64,000 bases of DNA from Synechococcus sp. PCC 7335 (GCF_000155595.1 NZ_DS989904.1:835063-899062); one strand, 5' to 3'; counted from the first letter of the stretch, positions 28,781-38,800 are shown. Program-made: numbers and translations. Notes: generated by a model from the sequence alone, not told the origin.

Positions 28781-29563
28781 TCAAGCGCCTAATGTCGCTC
28801 CGCCATCTACTCGCAAATCGTGCATCGTAATATGACAAGCCTGTTCAGAAAGCAAAAACAAAATGCCTTCTGCAATATCTTTGGGACTGGCTATTTTCCC
28901 TAAAGGGATACCTGTTCTAAATGTGTTTAGCGATCCTTTTATGACAGCGTCCTTAGCGGTGTCGTCAGTCCAGAACATGTGCTGCATAGGCGTATCTGTA
29001 GAGCCAGGAGAAACGACATTACAGCGGATACCAGAGCTAGCAAGTTCTAAGCCTAGACACCGGGTAAAGTGAGTCGCAGCCGCTTTAGACGCAGCATAGG
29101 CAGACATCTCTTGGCGGGGTACACTAGCCGCGTTGGAGCCAACGGTTACAATTGCACCGTTTTTACGAGGAATCATGGCCTGTGCGACACTGCGAGAAAT
29201 GTTAAAGACGCCTGTTGTATTCACCGCAAAGGTGCGGCTCCAATCTGTGTCAGTCAAGGAAACAACAGGCTTTGGCACAAGAACGCCTGCTACATTCACC
29301 AGTCCGGCAATGGCTCCTATATTTTTCTCGATATGATCAACAATCTTCTTTACCGCTAGGCTATCGCTAACGTCAACTGGGTAGGGCTCAAACTGCGGCG
29401 AAGCTAATTCTATTCTCAAGGATTCCAGCTTTTCGGGCTGGATGTCGAGTCCGATAACGGTTGCGCCAGCTTGGAGGAGCGATCGCACAACCGCCGCACC
29501 AATGCCCTGAGCTGCCCCCGTTACTACAATGAGTTTGTCAGTAAAGTCAAACATATATTTCAC
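28781..29563 (-). CDS. entA: 2,3-dihydro-2,3-dihydroxybenzoate dehydrogenase (EntA-like)
   Basis: 260-residue short-chain dehydrogenase. The NAD-binding motif is VVTGAAQGIGAAV, with NVAGV and the catalytic Tyr and Lys in SAYAASKAAATHF; the end IRCNVVSPGSTDTPM is also typical. Given its place next to entC, entE and entB, it almost certainly oxidises 2,3-dihydro-2,3-dihydroxybenzoate to the catechol acid. It is separated from entC by 10 bp. Confidence 0.92.
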   Translation of the reverse strand: MKYMFDFTDKLIVVTGAAQGIGAAVVRSLLQAGATVIGLDIQPEKLESLRIELASPQFEPYPVDVSDSLAVKKIVDHIEKNIGAIAGLVNVAGVLVPKPVVSLTDTDWSRTFAVNTTGVFNISRSVAQAMIPRKNGAIVTVGSNAASVPRQEMSAYAASKAAATHFTRCLGLELASSGIRCNVVSPGSTDTPMQHMFWTDDTAKDAVIKGSLNTFRTGIPLGKIASPKDIAEGILFLLSEQACHITMHDLRVDGGATLGA

Positions 29564-29575
29564 GAGTCATCTATT

Positions 29576-29986
29576 TTATGAGTCATCTATTGCCGCGCTC
29601 CACCCTAGCTGGGCGCGACTTTCCGTAATCATTTCAGCCAACAGACACCGCAGAGACAGCACGCCTTGAGCCGGTTCTAAAAAATCAATTCGTAAGGACT
29701 GGCTCTGGTTAGGTCCTGTGACCTCAAGCGTCATCCCAGCGGCATCTAACTGAGCAATGCTTGCCTGTTCTGCCCAATCCATTGCCCGATCTTTGGGAGG
29801 CACAGCCTTGGCGCAGGCCAATATGTCCTCAAGGTGATCTTGGTTTAAATGCCGGGTGATTGCCAGCAGTAATTTATCAGTTAGGGGAGCGCCATTTCGC
29901 TGGCGATCCGTCTTTGAAGTTGCCGGCTTTGAATTTGCTGGCTTTGAGGTTGCCGTCTTTGAGGTTGCCAGCTTTGAATCTGTCAA
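29576..29986 (-). CDS. DUF2470-domain protein of the siderophore operon
   Basis: 136 residues. The conserved part (LLLAITRHLNQDHLEDILAC, then DAAGMTLEVTG) resembles DUF2470, the C-terminal domain of HugZ-type haem-utilisation proteins. The first 25 residues are a degenerate repeat of T/P-S-K-x-A (LATSKTATSKPANSKPATSK). The start is TTG at 29986, supported by a strong GGAGGT six bases upstream. An ATG further upstream is in another frame. The gene lies 12 bp before entA. A role in iron release or siderophore handling is plausible but unknown. Confidence 0.75.
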   Translation of the reverse strand: MTDSKLATSKTATSKPANSKPATSKTDRQRNGAPLTDKLLLAITRHLNQDHLEDILACAKAVPPKDRAMDWAEQASIAQLDAAGMTLEVTGPNQSQSLRIDFLEPAQGVLSLRCLLAEMITESRAQLGWSAAIDDS

Positions 29987-30051
29987 GGGTTACCTCCATA
30001 GCAGTCTAGCTGCCGTATTGTGTGATTTGTATTGCGTGACGATGCTCGCTA

Positions 30052-31395
30052 TTACTGTTCTTTAGTGCTTACTTTCAGGCGTTCTAAATCTTGGGAATGC
30101 TCGATTTCAGGGGTTAGATCTGGGCTAAAAATCACTTTTGTTGCCAACCAAACACTCGCTAGGCAAACAACAAAACCAATGAGAAAGACGCCAACATAGC
30201 CTAGGGCGGCGGCAATAAATCCACTGAATGCAGGCACCCCAACATGGTGACCCAGCACGTACACCGACGATTGCAGCGTATAATCGCTCCCTGCTGTTGC
30301 TGGGCGGCTTTTGTCCATCATCACGGTGAATAGCGCTGTACTGGCAACACTGCGAGCAAACACTTCTCCAGTACTAACGGTATAGAGCACAAGCGGATCG
30401 CGAATACCGATTGCAGGCAGGGTGAGTGCAGCAACTGCGATCGCCTGCAATAGCCCGAACAAAATCAGCGCGCGTCTACGACCCAACGGTTCAATCAGTA
30501 CGCCTGCTAGTAGCGAACCGATAATAGCCGCACCCGATCCTACAATCCCAGTCATCCAGCCGATATCCGCCATCGACAGGCCCAGATCTACCAGCAATGG
30601 ACGAAACATAGTTGCGGCCATACTGCTACCGGTGGCATAGAGCAAGATAAAGAACAACCACAACAGTGACTGCGGTCGCCTCACAAAACTCAGCAGCGTC
30701 TTGAAATAGTCCAAAACAGATTTTCTCGCACTGAGGAATCGACCAGAACGGGCAATACCTGCTGTTCTCTCTAGCGGTCGGGCTCTGGTCGGCTCCCGAT
30801 AGGACAGCAGGGGCAGCAGTGCCAGCAAAACGCCCCCCGCCAACAGCCATACGCTGACCTGCCAGCCCAGCTGATTCAAGGTGAGGAGCAAAACGCCGCC
30901 GCCCAAGATCCCTCCCATGGCTCGCCCGGCGCTTTGAATACCGTTCCCCCAGCCTCGTTCATGGGGATCTAGCAGTCCGATGGCCAAAGCATCAGTGGCA
31001 ATATCTTGAGTGGCAGCTAGCGTTACCACTAAAAACACGCCCTGGAAGAGTAAAACCTCATTGTTGTTTAAAGTGTCGAGGGAGGCACAGGCAACTAGTG
31101 TGAGAGCAAGCAGAATCTGAGTGCCTATAATCCAAGATTTATAGTGTCCCCATCTTCGAGAGCCGTAGCGGTCTACCAGTGGAGCCCAAAGAAATTTTAG
31201 AATCCAGGGTAGGGTAAGCAATCCCATCAAGCCAATGACCTGTAGTGACGCGCCCTGCTGGCGTAAGAAAATAGGTAAGGCTCGAAAGAAAAAAGCAGCG
31301 GGTAAAAACTGAGAGGTATAAAGACAGCTCAACAACACAAACTTTCTGCGTGGAGAAAGAGTCTCTTTAGCTTTTAATTGAACACTTGGGGCCAT
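30052..31395 (-). CDS. AmpG/RhtX/FptX-type major facilitator permease
   Basis: 447 residues with about 12 membrane segments. The pattern MGLLTLPWILKFLWAPLVDRY followed by AATQDIATDALAIGLL and ERGWGNGIQSAGRAMGG is that of the AmpG-like branch that includes RhtX and FptX, single-protein inner-membrane importers of siderophores. It lies between the TonB receptor and biosynthesis genes. Because no FecBCD-type ABC transporter is present in the window, it may complete ferric-siderophore uptake. An export role, as for EntS, cannot be ruled out by sequence. Confidence 0.85.
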   Translation of the reverse strand: MAPSVQLKAKETLSPRRKFVLLSCLYTSQFLPAAFFFRALPIFLRQQGASLQVIGLMGLLTLPWILKFLWAPLVDRYGSRRWGHYKSWIIGTQILLALTLVACASLDTLNNNEVLLFQGVFLVVTLAATQDIATDALAIGLLDPHERGWGNGIQSAGRAMGGILGGGVLLLTLNQLGWQVSVWLLAGGVLLALLPLLSYREPTRARPLERTAGIARSGRFLSARKSVLDYFKTLLSFVRRPQSLLWLFFILLYATGSSMAATMFRPLLVDLGLSMADIGWMTGIVGSGAAIIGSLLAGVLIEPLGRRRALILFGLLQAIAVAALTLPAIGIRDPLVLYTVSTGEVFARSVASTALFTVMMDKSRPATAGSDYTLQSSVYVLGHHVGVPAFSGFIAAALGYVGVFLIGFVVCLASVWLATKVIFSPDLTPEIEHSQDLERLKVSTKEQ

Positions 31396-31504
31396 GAGTT
31401 AAAGTAGGGCTAAGTTTTTAGAGGGCTTGTCAGGCTTATGGGTTTAGGTAAAGCTGTTGTAAAAAGATTTTGTTTGTTGCGATAAAGCTTGATTATCAAA
31501 GCGA

Positions 31505-34237
31505 TCAAAACTCGTAGCTAACCGAGCCAAGCACCGTAAAGGGATCGCCGGGCTCAATGCCTCTGGTTCGAGTGCGCGGTGTACCCTCAATAAAGCTCAC
31601 ATCGAACAGGTTCTGAAAATTGAGGCCAAATTTCCAACGATTTCGCTCGTAGGAGACAGCGGCGTTGGTCAAAAAGTAACTATCTAGATCAAAGCTGTTG
31701 CTCAAATCGCCTTGGCGCTCGCCGACCCAGTTCAGCCCGAGGCCAAAGCCTAAGCCTGTCAGGTCTCCTGATTGAATTTCATAGTTTGTCCATAGGCTGG
31801 CGCTGTGTTCTGGCACACCTGGCAATGGGTTGCCTGTCTCAATGGAACTGTCTTCTGTTAGCGCTGAATCAATGTAGGCGTAGGACGCAACGACATTCCA
31901 GGCTGGTGAAATTTCTCCGATCACATCTAGCTCAATGCCTTGGCTCTGTTGCTCTCCTGTCGCTACCGAAAATCTGGGATCGTTTAGATCGGTCGTAGCA
32001 ACATTTTGTTTGGTCAGATTAAAGTAAGCGAGAGTCGCGAGCAGATTGCCCTCAAACAGTTCTGTTTTGAGACCCACCTCAAACCCCTCGCCTTCTTCGG
32101 CTGCTAGCGGTTCGCCATCAACCGTGACGGCTGCACTAGGAAAAAAAGAACGAGAGTAGTTTGCATAGAGAGAAAGATTTTCAATCGGCTGATAAACCAG
32201 CCCTATTCTGGGGCTAAAGGCATCTTCGGTTAGATCTACCTCGGTAGTAACACCTCGACTAGTAGTTACTGTTGTTTGCTCCACCGTTTCGTAACTAAAG
32301 CCTGCCACCAAGATCAGATTGTCTAGCAGGTCAATTTGGTCTTGTGCATAGATCTGCAGACTATTGGTATCAATGCGATCGCTTCTAGTGGGTACATCAC
32401 CGCGCTCGGGTCGAGGTGGCGTCCCATAGACAGGATCAAAGATATTAATCGGCGTTCTTGACGGTCCTGGCGAAAAATCAGTAAAAGAATCTGAATCCAA
32501 GCTGTAACGAGCTAAATCAACCCCAACTAGCAAAGTGTGATCAACCGGCCCAGTAGAAAATTCACCCACCACATTAGTCTGCAGGGCCAATGTTTTGTTA
32601 TTGACATCTTGCTCGGCAAAGACCCGATTAAGATCGCCTGTGGCCTCATCGAGTCCGCCAATAAAGGGGAAACTCAAGGTGGCGCTAATGTCATCACTTT
32701 GGTTGAGATAGCGAAACGCATTGCGGATTTTCCACGTGTCGCTAAAGCGATGTTCTAGATCGTAGCCGACGTTAGAAAACTCACTCGAAATGCTGTCGTC
32801 GGGTTCACCGAGGATGCGATCGCGAGGAATATCGGCAACCTCATCGCCCAAGGCTACCAGCCCTGGATTGAAGGGGCGATCGTCATTCAGATACTCTAGC
32901 TGGAGATTGAGATCGGTGCGATCATTAATTCGCCAGGCTAGATCTGGCGCTACAAAGAAACGCTCAGATCTCTCATCAAAATCTTGAAATTCATTTTCAT
33001 TTTGATAGACGGCATTGAGTCGATAAAGTAGACGGTTGTCTTCTGTGAGAGGGCCTGAGATATCAATCTGGGGACGCACTGAGCCGCGACTATCGGTTTG
33101 CAGCCCGATCTCGTAAAACGGTTGCTCCAAAGGCGCTTTAGAAACAATATTGAGGATGCCGCCTGGCTCACTTTGGCCAAATAGAACTGAAGCAGGCCCC
33201 CTTAGCACCTCAATGCGTTCGATATTGGCAATCTCTGGAAATCCTTGCCCAGCCGCATCTCCGTTGTCATTAGGGCTATACAGCCGAAACCCATCTCGAT
33301 ACACAGAGACCCCGTTAAACCCTCTCAGACTGATCTGAAAGCCTCTACCCTCAGTCGAATTAACCGATGCCCCGCTGAGATTACGCAAGGCATCTCCTAG
33401 ATCCCTCACCTGCTGATCCTCTAATACCTGCCGAGGAATCACCTGAACTGAAGCAGGCGTTTCTAGAATAGGCGTATCGGTGCGGGTGGCGCTGCTAGCA
33501 TTGGGGACAAAGTAATTATCTTGTACTTGCCCGCCCGTCACGATAATTTGGATAGCGTCATCTGATCCTGAACTGCCTGGGACTGGGTCACCTGCGATCG
33601 CATCTTCGCTAGGATCTGGCATAGGTTCTGGCATAGGATCTGGCATGGAATCTTGAGCGGTAGAGGCTCTAGCAATCGCCCTGACTGTCAGCATCGTTGC
33701 AACCGTTGTCACAGACAGGGTGGGCGGCGCTTCAGTCCCTGTGATGGCAATGCGTACCTGGTTATCAGGTCGATTGTTGATATCAATGAAGGCAATATCT
33801 GCATTGGGCGCACTGATAGCAAAGCGCTCCGCCTCAGGCAGGTTCAAGATGGCATTGGGAATATCTAGAATTGCCGCATTGCCTGCCACAGACAGCTCGG
33901 GCGTGATTAGTTCGCCCGTCGTTTCTAGCTGTAGCGCGATTCCTGCTGCGGTCTCTTCTAGCTGAATATCTGTTATTTCCACGACTTCAGCGGCTGGCTC
34001 AGCTAGATCAGACTGCGTTAGCCATCTCTCTCGTAGCCATCTATCTGTTGTAACCGTTGGGGTACTGGCCTCATCTGGCTTCGCATCTGACACTGTCATA
34101 TCCATCGCTGAAGCATTTTCTTTGAGTACGCTTTCACTTGCGATCGCGGCTGGTCCTAGCAGCAGCCCACAACCCGCCATCAGTTGGACTAACCAACCAC
34201 CCCATCTCATCCGCGTCGCAGTCATGCTTACTTTCAT
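31505..34237 (-). CDS. TonB-dependent siderophore receptor with AMIN domain
   Basis: 910 residues: a signal peptide (LVQLMAGCGLLLGPAAIA), an AMIN domain (about 86-185; VEITDIQLEETAAGIALQLE), a Pro-rich linker, a TonB-box-like IQIIVTGG near 229, a plug (TPASVQVIPRQVLEDQQ), and a barrel ending LGSVSYEF. AMIN-TonB receptors are the standard cyanobacterial type for ferric siderophores. The plug contains ERIEVLRGPASVLFGQSEPGG. It starts the receptor-permease-biosynthesis gene string. Upstream are a Fur-like site and a pair of 22-bp direct repeats likely bound by the neighbouring AraC-type regulator. Confidence 0.93.
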   Translation of the reverse strand: MKVSMTATRMRWGGWLVQLMAGCGLLLGPAAIASESVLKENASAMDMTVSDAKPDEASTPTVTTDRWLRERWLTQSDLAEPAAEVVEITDIQLEETAAGIALQLETTGELITPELSVAGNAAILDIPNAILNLPEAERFAISAPNADIAFIDINNRPDNQVRIAITGTEAPPTLSVTTVATMLTVRAIARASTAQDSMPDPMPEPMPDPSEDAIAGDPVPGSSGSDDAIQIIVTGGQVQDNYFVPNASSATRTDTPILETPASVQVIPRQVLEDQQVRDLGDALRNLSGASVNSTEGRGFQISLRGFNGVSVYRDGFRLYSPNDNGDAAGQGFPEIANIERIEVLRGPASVLFGQSEPGGILNIVSKAPLEQPFYEIGLQTDSRGSVRPQIDISGPLTEDNRLLYRLNAVYQNENEFQDFDERSERFFVAPDLAWRINDRTDLNLQLEYLNDDRPFNPGLVALGDEVADIPRDRILGEPDDSISSEFSNVGYDLEHRFSDTWKIRNAFRYLNQSDDISATLSFPFIGGLDEATGDLNRVFAEQDVNNKTLALQTNVVGEFSTGPVDHTLLVGVDLARYSLDSDSFTDFSPGPSRTPINIFDPVYGTPPRPERGDVPTRSDRIDTNSLQIYAQDQIDLLDNLILVAGFSYETVEQTTVTTSRGVTTEVDLTEDAFSPRIGLVYQPIENLSLYANYSRSFFPSAAVTVDGEPLAAEEGEGFEVGLKTELFEGNLLATLAYFNLTKQNVATTDLNDPRFSVATGEQQSQGIELDVIGEISPAWNVVASYAYIDSALTEDSSIETGNPLPGVPEHSASLWTNYEIQSGDLTGLGFGLGLNWVGERQGDLSNSFDLDSYFLTNAAVSYERNRWKFGLNFQNLFDVSFIEGTPRTRTRGIEPGDPFTVLGSVSYEF

Positions 34238-34246
34238 CGCAACAAA

Positions 34247-34261
34247 TGGGATTCATTCTCA
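34247..34261 (-). promoter_or_regulatory. Weak Fur-like site before the TonB receptor gene
   Basis: The minus strand reads TGAGAAT-G-AATCCCA, 10 of 14 matches to the 7-1-7 Fur pattern TGATAAT-n-ATTATCA. It sits 10-25 bp before the ATG, where bound Fur would block transcription or translation initiation. Alone it is only suggestive; a better match lies before the regulator gene. Confidence 0.35.
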
Positions 34262-34301
34262 ATAATCTAGACAAGAAGATAGTAGCCGATGGGTTCTGTT
34301 G

Positions 34302-34347
34302 TTTTCTGTCTCAAGCGGACTTTTTTTCTGTCTCAGGCGGACTTTTT
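34302..34347. promoter_or_regulatory. 22-bp-period direct repeat, probable AraC/PchR-type operator
   Basis: Two near-identical copies with core CTGTCTCAAGCGGAC and CTGTCTCAGGCGGAC (one mismatch), flanked by T runs, at 34302-34325 and 34324-34347. The 22-bp spacing places both on the same face of the helix. The site lies 65-110 bp upstream of the TonB receptor ATG, next to the gene for a PchR-like regulator. AraC-type activators usually bind such direct repeats. Confidence 0.55.
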
Positions 34348-34467
34348 AGATAGCCAACAGCCGGATGCAGCTGCACGCAGAAGGCTAACGCCTGCGGCTG
34401 TTTGTTTTGATGGGCTCGCCTCTGGGCCTAGATATAGCAATGGCCGGATGCATTCGGTCATTGCTGA

Positions 34468-34541
34468 CCACTTAGCTCTATGTGCAACAAGGGTTCTACC
34501 TGTTGGAAATGTGTAGAGCTAAGTGGCGAAGGCTATAGACC
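34468..34541. repeat. Small palindromic repeat element, copy B
   Basis: A perfect 13-bp inverted repeat (CCACTTAGCTCTA and TAGAGCTAAGTGG; 34468-34480 and 34514-34526) followed by a segment ending GGCTATAGACCAGACGG. That segment resembles the one at 237-270 in the island. A nested short hairpin (CAACA/TGTTG) lies in the loop. It sits just beyond the stop of the AraC-type gene and could double as its terminator. Confidence 0.45.
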
Positions 34542-34547
34542 AGACGG

Positions 34548-35597
34548 TTAACGCTGCTGCATTTGATAGGCTTTAGGGCTGATTCCAAAGGTACGCCGAA
34601 AGGCCACACTAAACGCTTCGGGGCTGGTATAGCCAACGCGCTGAGAAACACTCGCAATCGTGGCTTTAGGCAACAACAACAGCTGATGAGCCTGCTGCAT
34701 TCGATAGATGTGTAAGTAACCAAATACAGTAGTTCCAAATACCTGACGAAACCCCTGCTTTAGCTTGCGGTCATTAATACCAACTTGATGAGCCAACTCC
34801 ATGAGCTTTGGCGGATTAGCGGCCTGGCTGAGCAAAATATCCCTGGCATAGAAGATTCGATCGACTTCCTCTTCTCTTAAGCCGGAAGCTAGATCAGGTG
34901 AAAGATCAGACGACGCTGTCCGATAATGATGGTTCGACAATATTTGATCAAAATATAGACTGATCAACTCAGTGGCTTTGCCCTCAAGATATAGGCGCTG
35001 AGGTAGCCCACGATACGGACAGTTCAAGAGCTGTTGTACGGTCGCACTCATTACCGTAGTCATGGTGTGCGTTTGAAAGTAATCCGCTGAATCGCACTTG
35101 GCGATCGCTCTACCTAAAGGTCTCGGCAGTTGTTTCATCATCTCCCGGTCGGCCAAGCCAATGGCTTCAGGCTGAATATGCAGGTGAACCAGCAGCAGAC
35201 GTTTGGCGGCATATTCTATCGTCCGATCCGCGCTGCGTAATATTCCTAAACTTGCTTGCCCGGCCTGAAGCTGAATCGCTTGTTTAGCATTGGAACTGCG
35301 CCCCCGAATTTTCCCTTCAACGCAAAAACTCATTCCCAATGTGGTGGTACTACCCGAGGTTTTTTGGCTAACAACAGCTTTTTCTCGAAATTTTAAATCG
35401 TGAACCATTAGACTTAGCCCAGGACGCAGTTGCCAACGTTGGCTGAGGCCATCGCAAACTTGATTAGGCAACTTAGAAATTTCAGTGCAGTTAGAATCTC
35501 TTACCGACTGAACATTATTGAGACTGTACTGTGGCGCTTCGTGCTTCAGAACCTGCAAGGATCCGCCAGTAGATTGAGCGAGATTATTTGACTGCAT
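34548..35597 (-). CDS. AraC-family regulator, PchR-like
   Basis: 349 residues. The C-terminal 100 residues contain the AraC double HTH: KLMELAHQVGINDRKLKQGF, then GTTVFGYLHIYRMQQAHQLL and the closing IASVSQRVGYTSPEAFSVAF with RRTFGISPKAYQ. The N-terminal part (SLMVHDLKFREKAVVSQKTS) resembles the ligand-sensing domain of PchR/YbtA-like regulators, which activate receptor and biosynthesis genes when ferric siderophore is bound. It lies directly upstream of the TonB receptor, whose promoter carries direct repeats. A Fur-like site lies about 180 bp upstream of its own start. Confidence 0.88.
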   Translation of the reverse strand: MQSNNLAQSTGGSLQVLKHEAPQYSLNNVQSVRDSNCTEISKLPNQVCDGLSQRWQLRPGLSLMVHDLKFREKAVVSQKTSGSTTTLGMSFCVEGKIRGRSSNAKQAIQLQAGQASLGILRSADRTIEYAAKRLLLVHLHIQPEAIGLADREMMKQLPRPLGRAIAKCDSADYFQTHTMTTVMSATVQQLLNCPYRGLPQRLYLEGKATELISLYFDQILSNHHYRTASSDLSPDLASGLREEEVDRIFYARDILLSQAANPPKLMELAHQVGINDRKLKQGFRQVFGTTVFGYLHIYRMQQAHQLLLLPKATIASVSQRVGYTSPEAFSVAFRRTFGISPKAYQMQQR

Positions 35598-35778
35598 AAG
35601 TCAATACGAGTATTCCGCGTTATCGTTTCGTCAGCCTGTATTGTTATCGGCGAGTCTGAACTATCTCCTATTTTTTGCTGACTCGGTTGGGTAAAGTCGC
35701 TTGAGGCGACTATACCTTTATCGATGGAAATATCATCGCTATCTCGAGAGACAGCGATACACTACATCCAACCATAAA

Positions 35779-35793
35779 TGAGAATAAATATCA
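35779..35793. promoter_or_regulatory. Fur-box-like site upstream of the AraC-type gene
   Basis: TGAGAAT-A-AATATCA matches 12 of 14 positions of the 7-1-7 Fur pattern TGATAAT-n-ATTATCA. It lies in the gap between the RND pump stop and the regulator start, about 180 bp upstream of the regulator ATG. This would place the regulator, and through it the locus, under iron control. Confidence 0.5.
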
Positions 35794-35888
35794 ATAGAAG
35801 ATGGTGAGCATAGGGACCAGCGTGAAACAGTCATTACACACTGGTCGTTTGGCCTGTTAAAGCTTTTAGACTGTGAATCGTGGGCCTA

Positions 35889-38800
35889 CTACTTCGCGAC
35901 GCCCTCATTCAAGTCAGGTAAGTTAGGTTTTGATTCACCCAGCAAGGTTCCAGAAAATTCCCCATCATCGTTCCCGCCACCGTTCCCGCTGGCATCTATT
36001 TGAGCCTTCTTATCGACGGTAAAGCCTTTGATCACGATATAGAGAACTGGAACGATGAATAGGCTGAGGAAAGTCGCCACTAGCATCCCGCCGAAAACCG
36101 CCGTGCCTAGCGACTGGCGACTGCCCGCGCCCGCACCCGTCGCAATCACCAGCGGGAAGATACTGCTCAGCGTAGAGATCGCCGTCATTAAAATTGGTCG
36201 CATTCTCTGCTGGGCTGCTTCTAGCGCTGCTTCTGTGATAGAGCGACCCTGGCAGCGCAGCTGGTTGGCAAACTCCACAATCAGGATCGAGTTTTTACTG
36301 GCTAGGCCAATCAGCATCACCAGTCCGATTTGGCAGTAGACATCGTTGGGCAAGCCGCGGATGGTCTGAGCAATCAGCGCCCCAAATACAGCTAGCGGCA
36401 CCGCAAAGAGGATGATCACCGGATCGACATAGCTTTCGTATTGAGCAGCCAACACTAGAAAGACTAAGGCAATACCTAGTCCAAAGATAATAGGGGCTTG
36501 ATTGCCGCCTTCGATCTCTTCTAACGCGGTTCCTGACCACTCATAGCCAAAGCCGGCAGGCAGCACCTGGTCGGCAACGTTTTCCATGGCGGTAATTGCC
36601 GCACCAGAGCTAACCCCTGGCGCTGGGGCGCCGTTGATAGCGATCGAACGGAAGAGGTTGTAGTGGTTGATGGTCTGGGCACCCGTGGTAGCGGTAGTAG
36701 AAACCAGATTGCTCATTGGTATTAGGTTACCGGTTTGCGATCGCACATACAGGTTGTTAATATCACTTGGCGTCGATCGATACTGCTGGTCGGCTTGTAC
36801 ATAGACTCGGTACGTCCGGCCCTGCAAATTGAAGTCATTCACATAGCGCGATCCTAGGTTGGTCTGAAGCGTGCTGAAGATGTCGCTAATGCTGACGTTG
36901 AGGGCTTTAGCTTGGTCGCGGTTGACATCGATAGCAATCTGCGGCGTGCTAGCAGCGTAGGTACTAAAGACATTTTGCAGCTGTGGATTTTGGTTAGCAG
37001 CACCCATAATGGCGCCCATACTATTGACCAAATCATTCAGCTCAGCATTACCGCGCCTGTCTTGAAGCTGAAATTCGAAGCCACCAAAGCTACTTAGGCC
37101 TTGGATAGCCGGTGGGTTCACTGGCAGGAGACGGGCCTTGGTACTGCTCATTAACGGTCCACGCACCCGGTCGATGATTTCGAAGGCGCTGGCATCCCGC
37201 TCTCCCCAAGGATTTAGCGTAGTAAAGATAACGCCGCTGTTGGCAGTATTACCACTAAAACCAAAGCCGCCAACTGCGAAGGTCGCTCTCACCTCTGGCT
37301 GAGCGAGCAGAATTTCTTCGGCTTCTGCCATGACTTCGCTGGTGTAGTTGAGCGAAACGCCCTCTGGGCCGCCAATAATGGTAATGAAGTAACCTTGGTC
37401 TTCATCTGGCAAGAACGCCGAAGGGACAGTGGTATACAGCCATGCAGTCAGGACCAGTGAGGCGACAAAGGCAGCAATCACAACGGGCTTAAACTTGGTC
37501 AGCTTTTGTAGGGCGTTGCCGTAGCGATCACGTAGCCAATCGAGCGCATCGTTAAACGGGTTAAACAGCTTGGCTCGCCAGCCAGTCGGCTCTGATCTTG
37601 TGCGGAACAGTAGGCCAGAAAGCGTTGGGGTAAGGGTTAGTGCATTGAACGTGGAAATGGCGATCGCAAAGGCAATCGTCAGCGCAAACTGTCGGTACAG
37701 CGCGCCGGTTGTGCCTGGGAAGAAAGCAACCGGCACAAAAACCGCCATCAGCACTAGCGAAGTCGCAATCACCGCGCCCGTCAGCTCTCTCATCGCCTCG
37801 ATTGCCGCCTCAACCGGATTCAACCCGCGCTGATTAATCTTCGCGCTAATGTCTTCAACCACAACGATGGCATCGTCGACCACCATCCCGGTTGCTAACG
37901 TCAAGCCAAACAGCGTCAGGCTATTAATCGAAAAGCCAAACAGCTTCACGATTGCAAACGTCGCTACTAGAGAGACTGGAATAGTAATCGCTGGGACCAC
38001 CGTCGTTCGCCAGTCCTGCAAGAAGATATAGATCACTAGTACGACCAGCCCAACGGCCTGAATCAGTGTCCACAGGACGCTTAGTAAAGACTGCTCTACG
38101 AACTCAGTCGTATCAAACCCAATGCCGTACTCCATCCCCGGCGGAAAGTCTGATGCTAGCTCGGCCATTCGCGCCTTCACACCTTGGGCTACCGCGAGGG
38201 CATTACTTCCTGGGAGCTGAAAGATACCTAGACCAATCGCTTCTTGCCCACGGAAGCGCAAGAACGAACTGTAGCGCTCGGCTCCGAGTTCTGCTCTACC
38301 GACATCTCGCAGCCGAATCAATTGGCCCGCCTCACCCGTTTGCAGCACCAGATCCTCAAATTCTTCTGGTGTTCGCAATCGACTTTCAGCTCGCAGGTCA
38401 ATTTGAAAGTCTTGATCGCTAGCGACAGGCGGTTGACCAATTTGACCGGCGCCGACCTGAATGTTTTGCTCTTGCAGGGCCAAGACTACATCATCCGCCG
38501 TTAAGCCTCGCCCTGCTAATTCTTGTGGATCGAGCCAGATCCGCATAGCATAGGTGCGCTCACCAAAGATCACAACGTTACCCACACCTGGCACCCTCTG
38601 TAGCGCATCTGCGACGTACAGATCGGCGTAGTTACTTAAGAACGTGTCGTCGTACTGGTCGTCTTCGGTGTACAAGCTCATTGCCAGCAGAATATTGCTG
38701 GTCTCTTTAGAGACGGTTACGCCTGTTTGATTAACAGTCTCTGGAAGCTGGGGTTCTGCAAGAGAGACTCGGTTTTGGACATCGACAGCAGCGATATCTT

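Noticed and set aside
29880..29998. Alternative ATG at 29998 for the DUF2470 gene
   Set aside because: It is in another frame and gives a 40-residue repetitive peptide; the TTG at 29986 follows a strong GGAGGT and leads into the conserved domain.
34356..34402. Inverted repeat AACAGCCG/CGGCTGTT as terminator of the AraC-type gene
   Set aside because: The stem is only 8 bp with a long loop and no T run on the minus strand.
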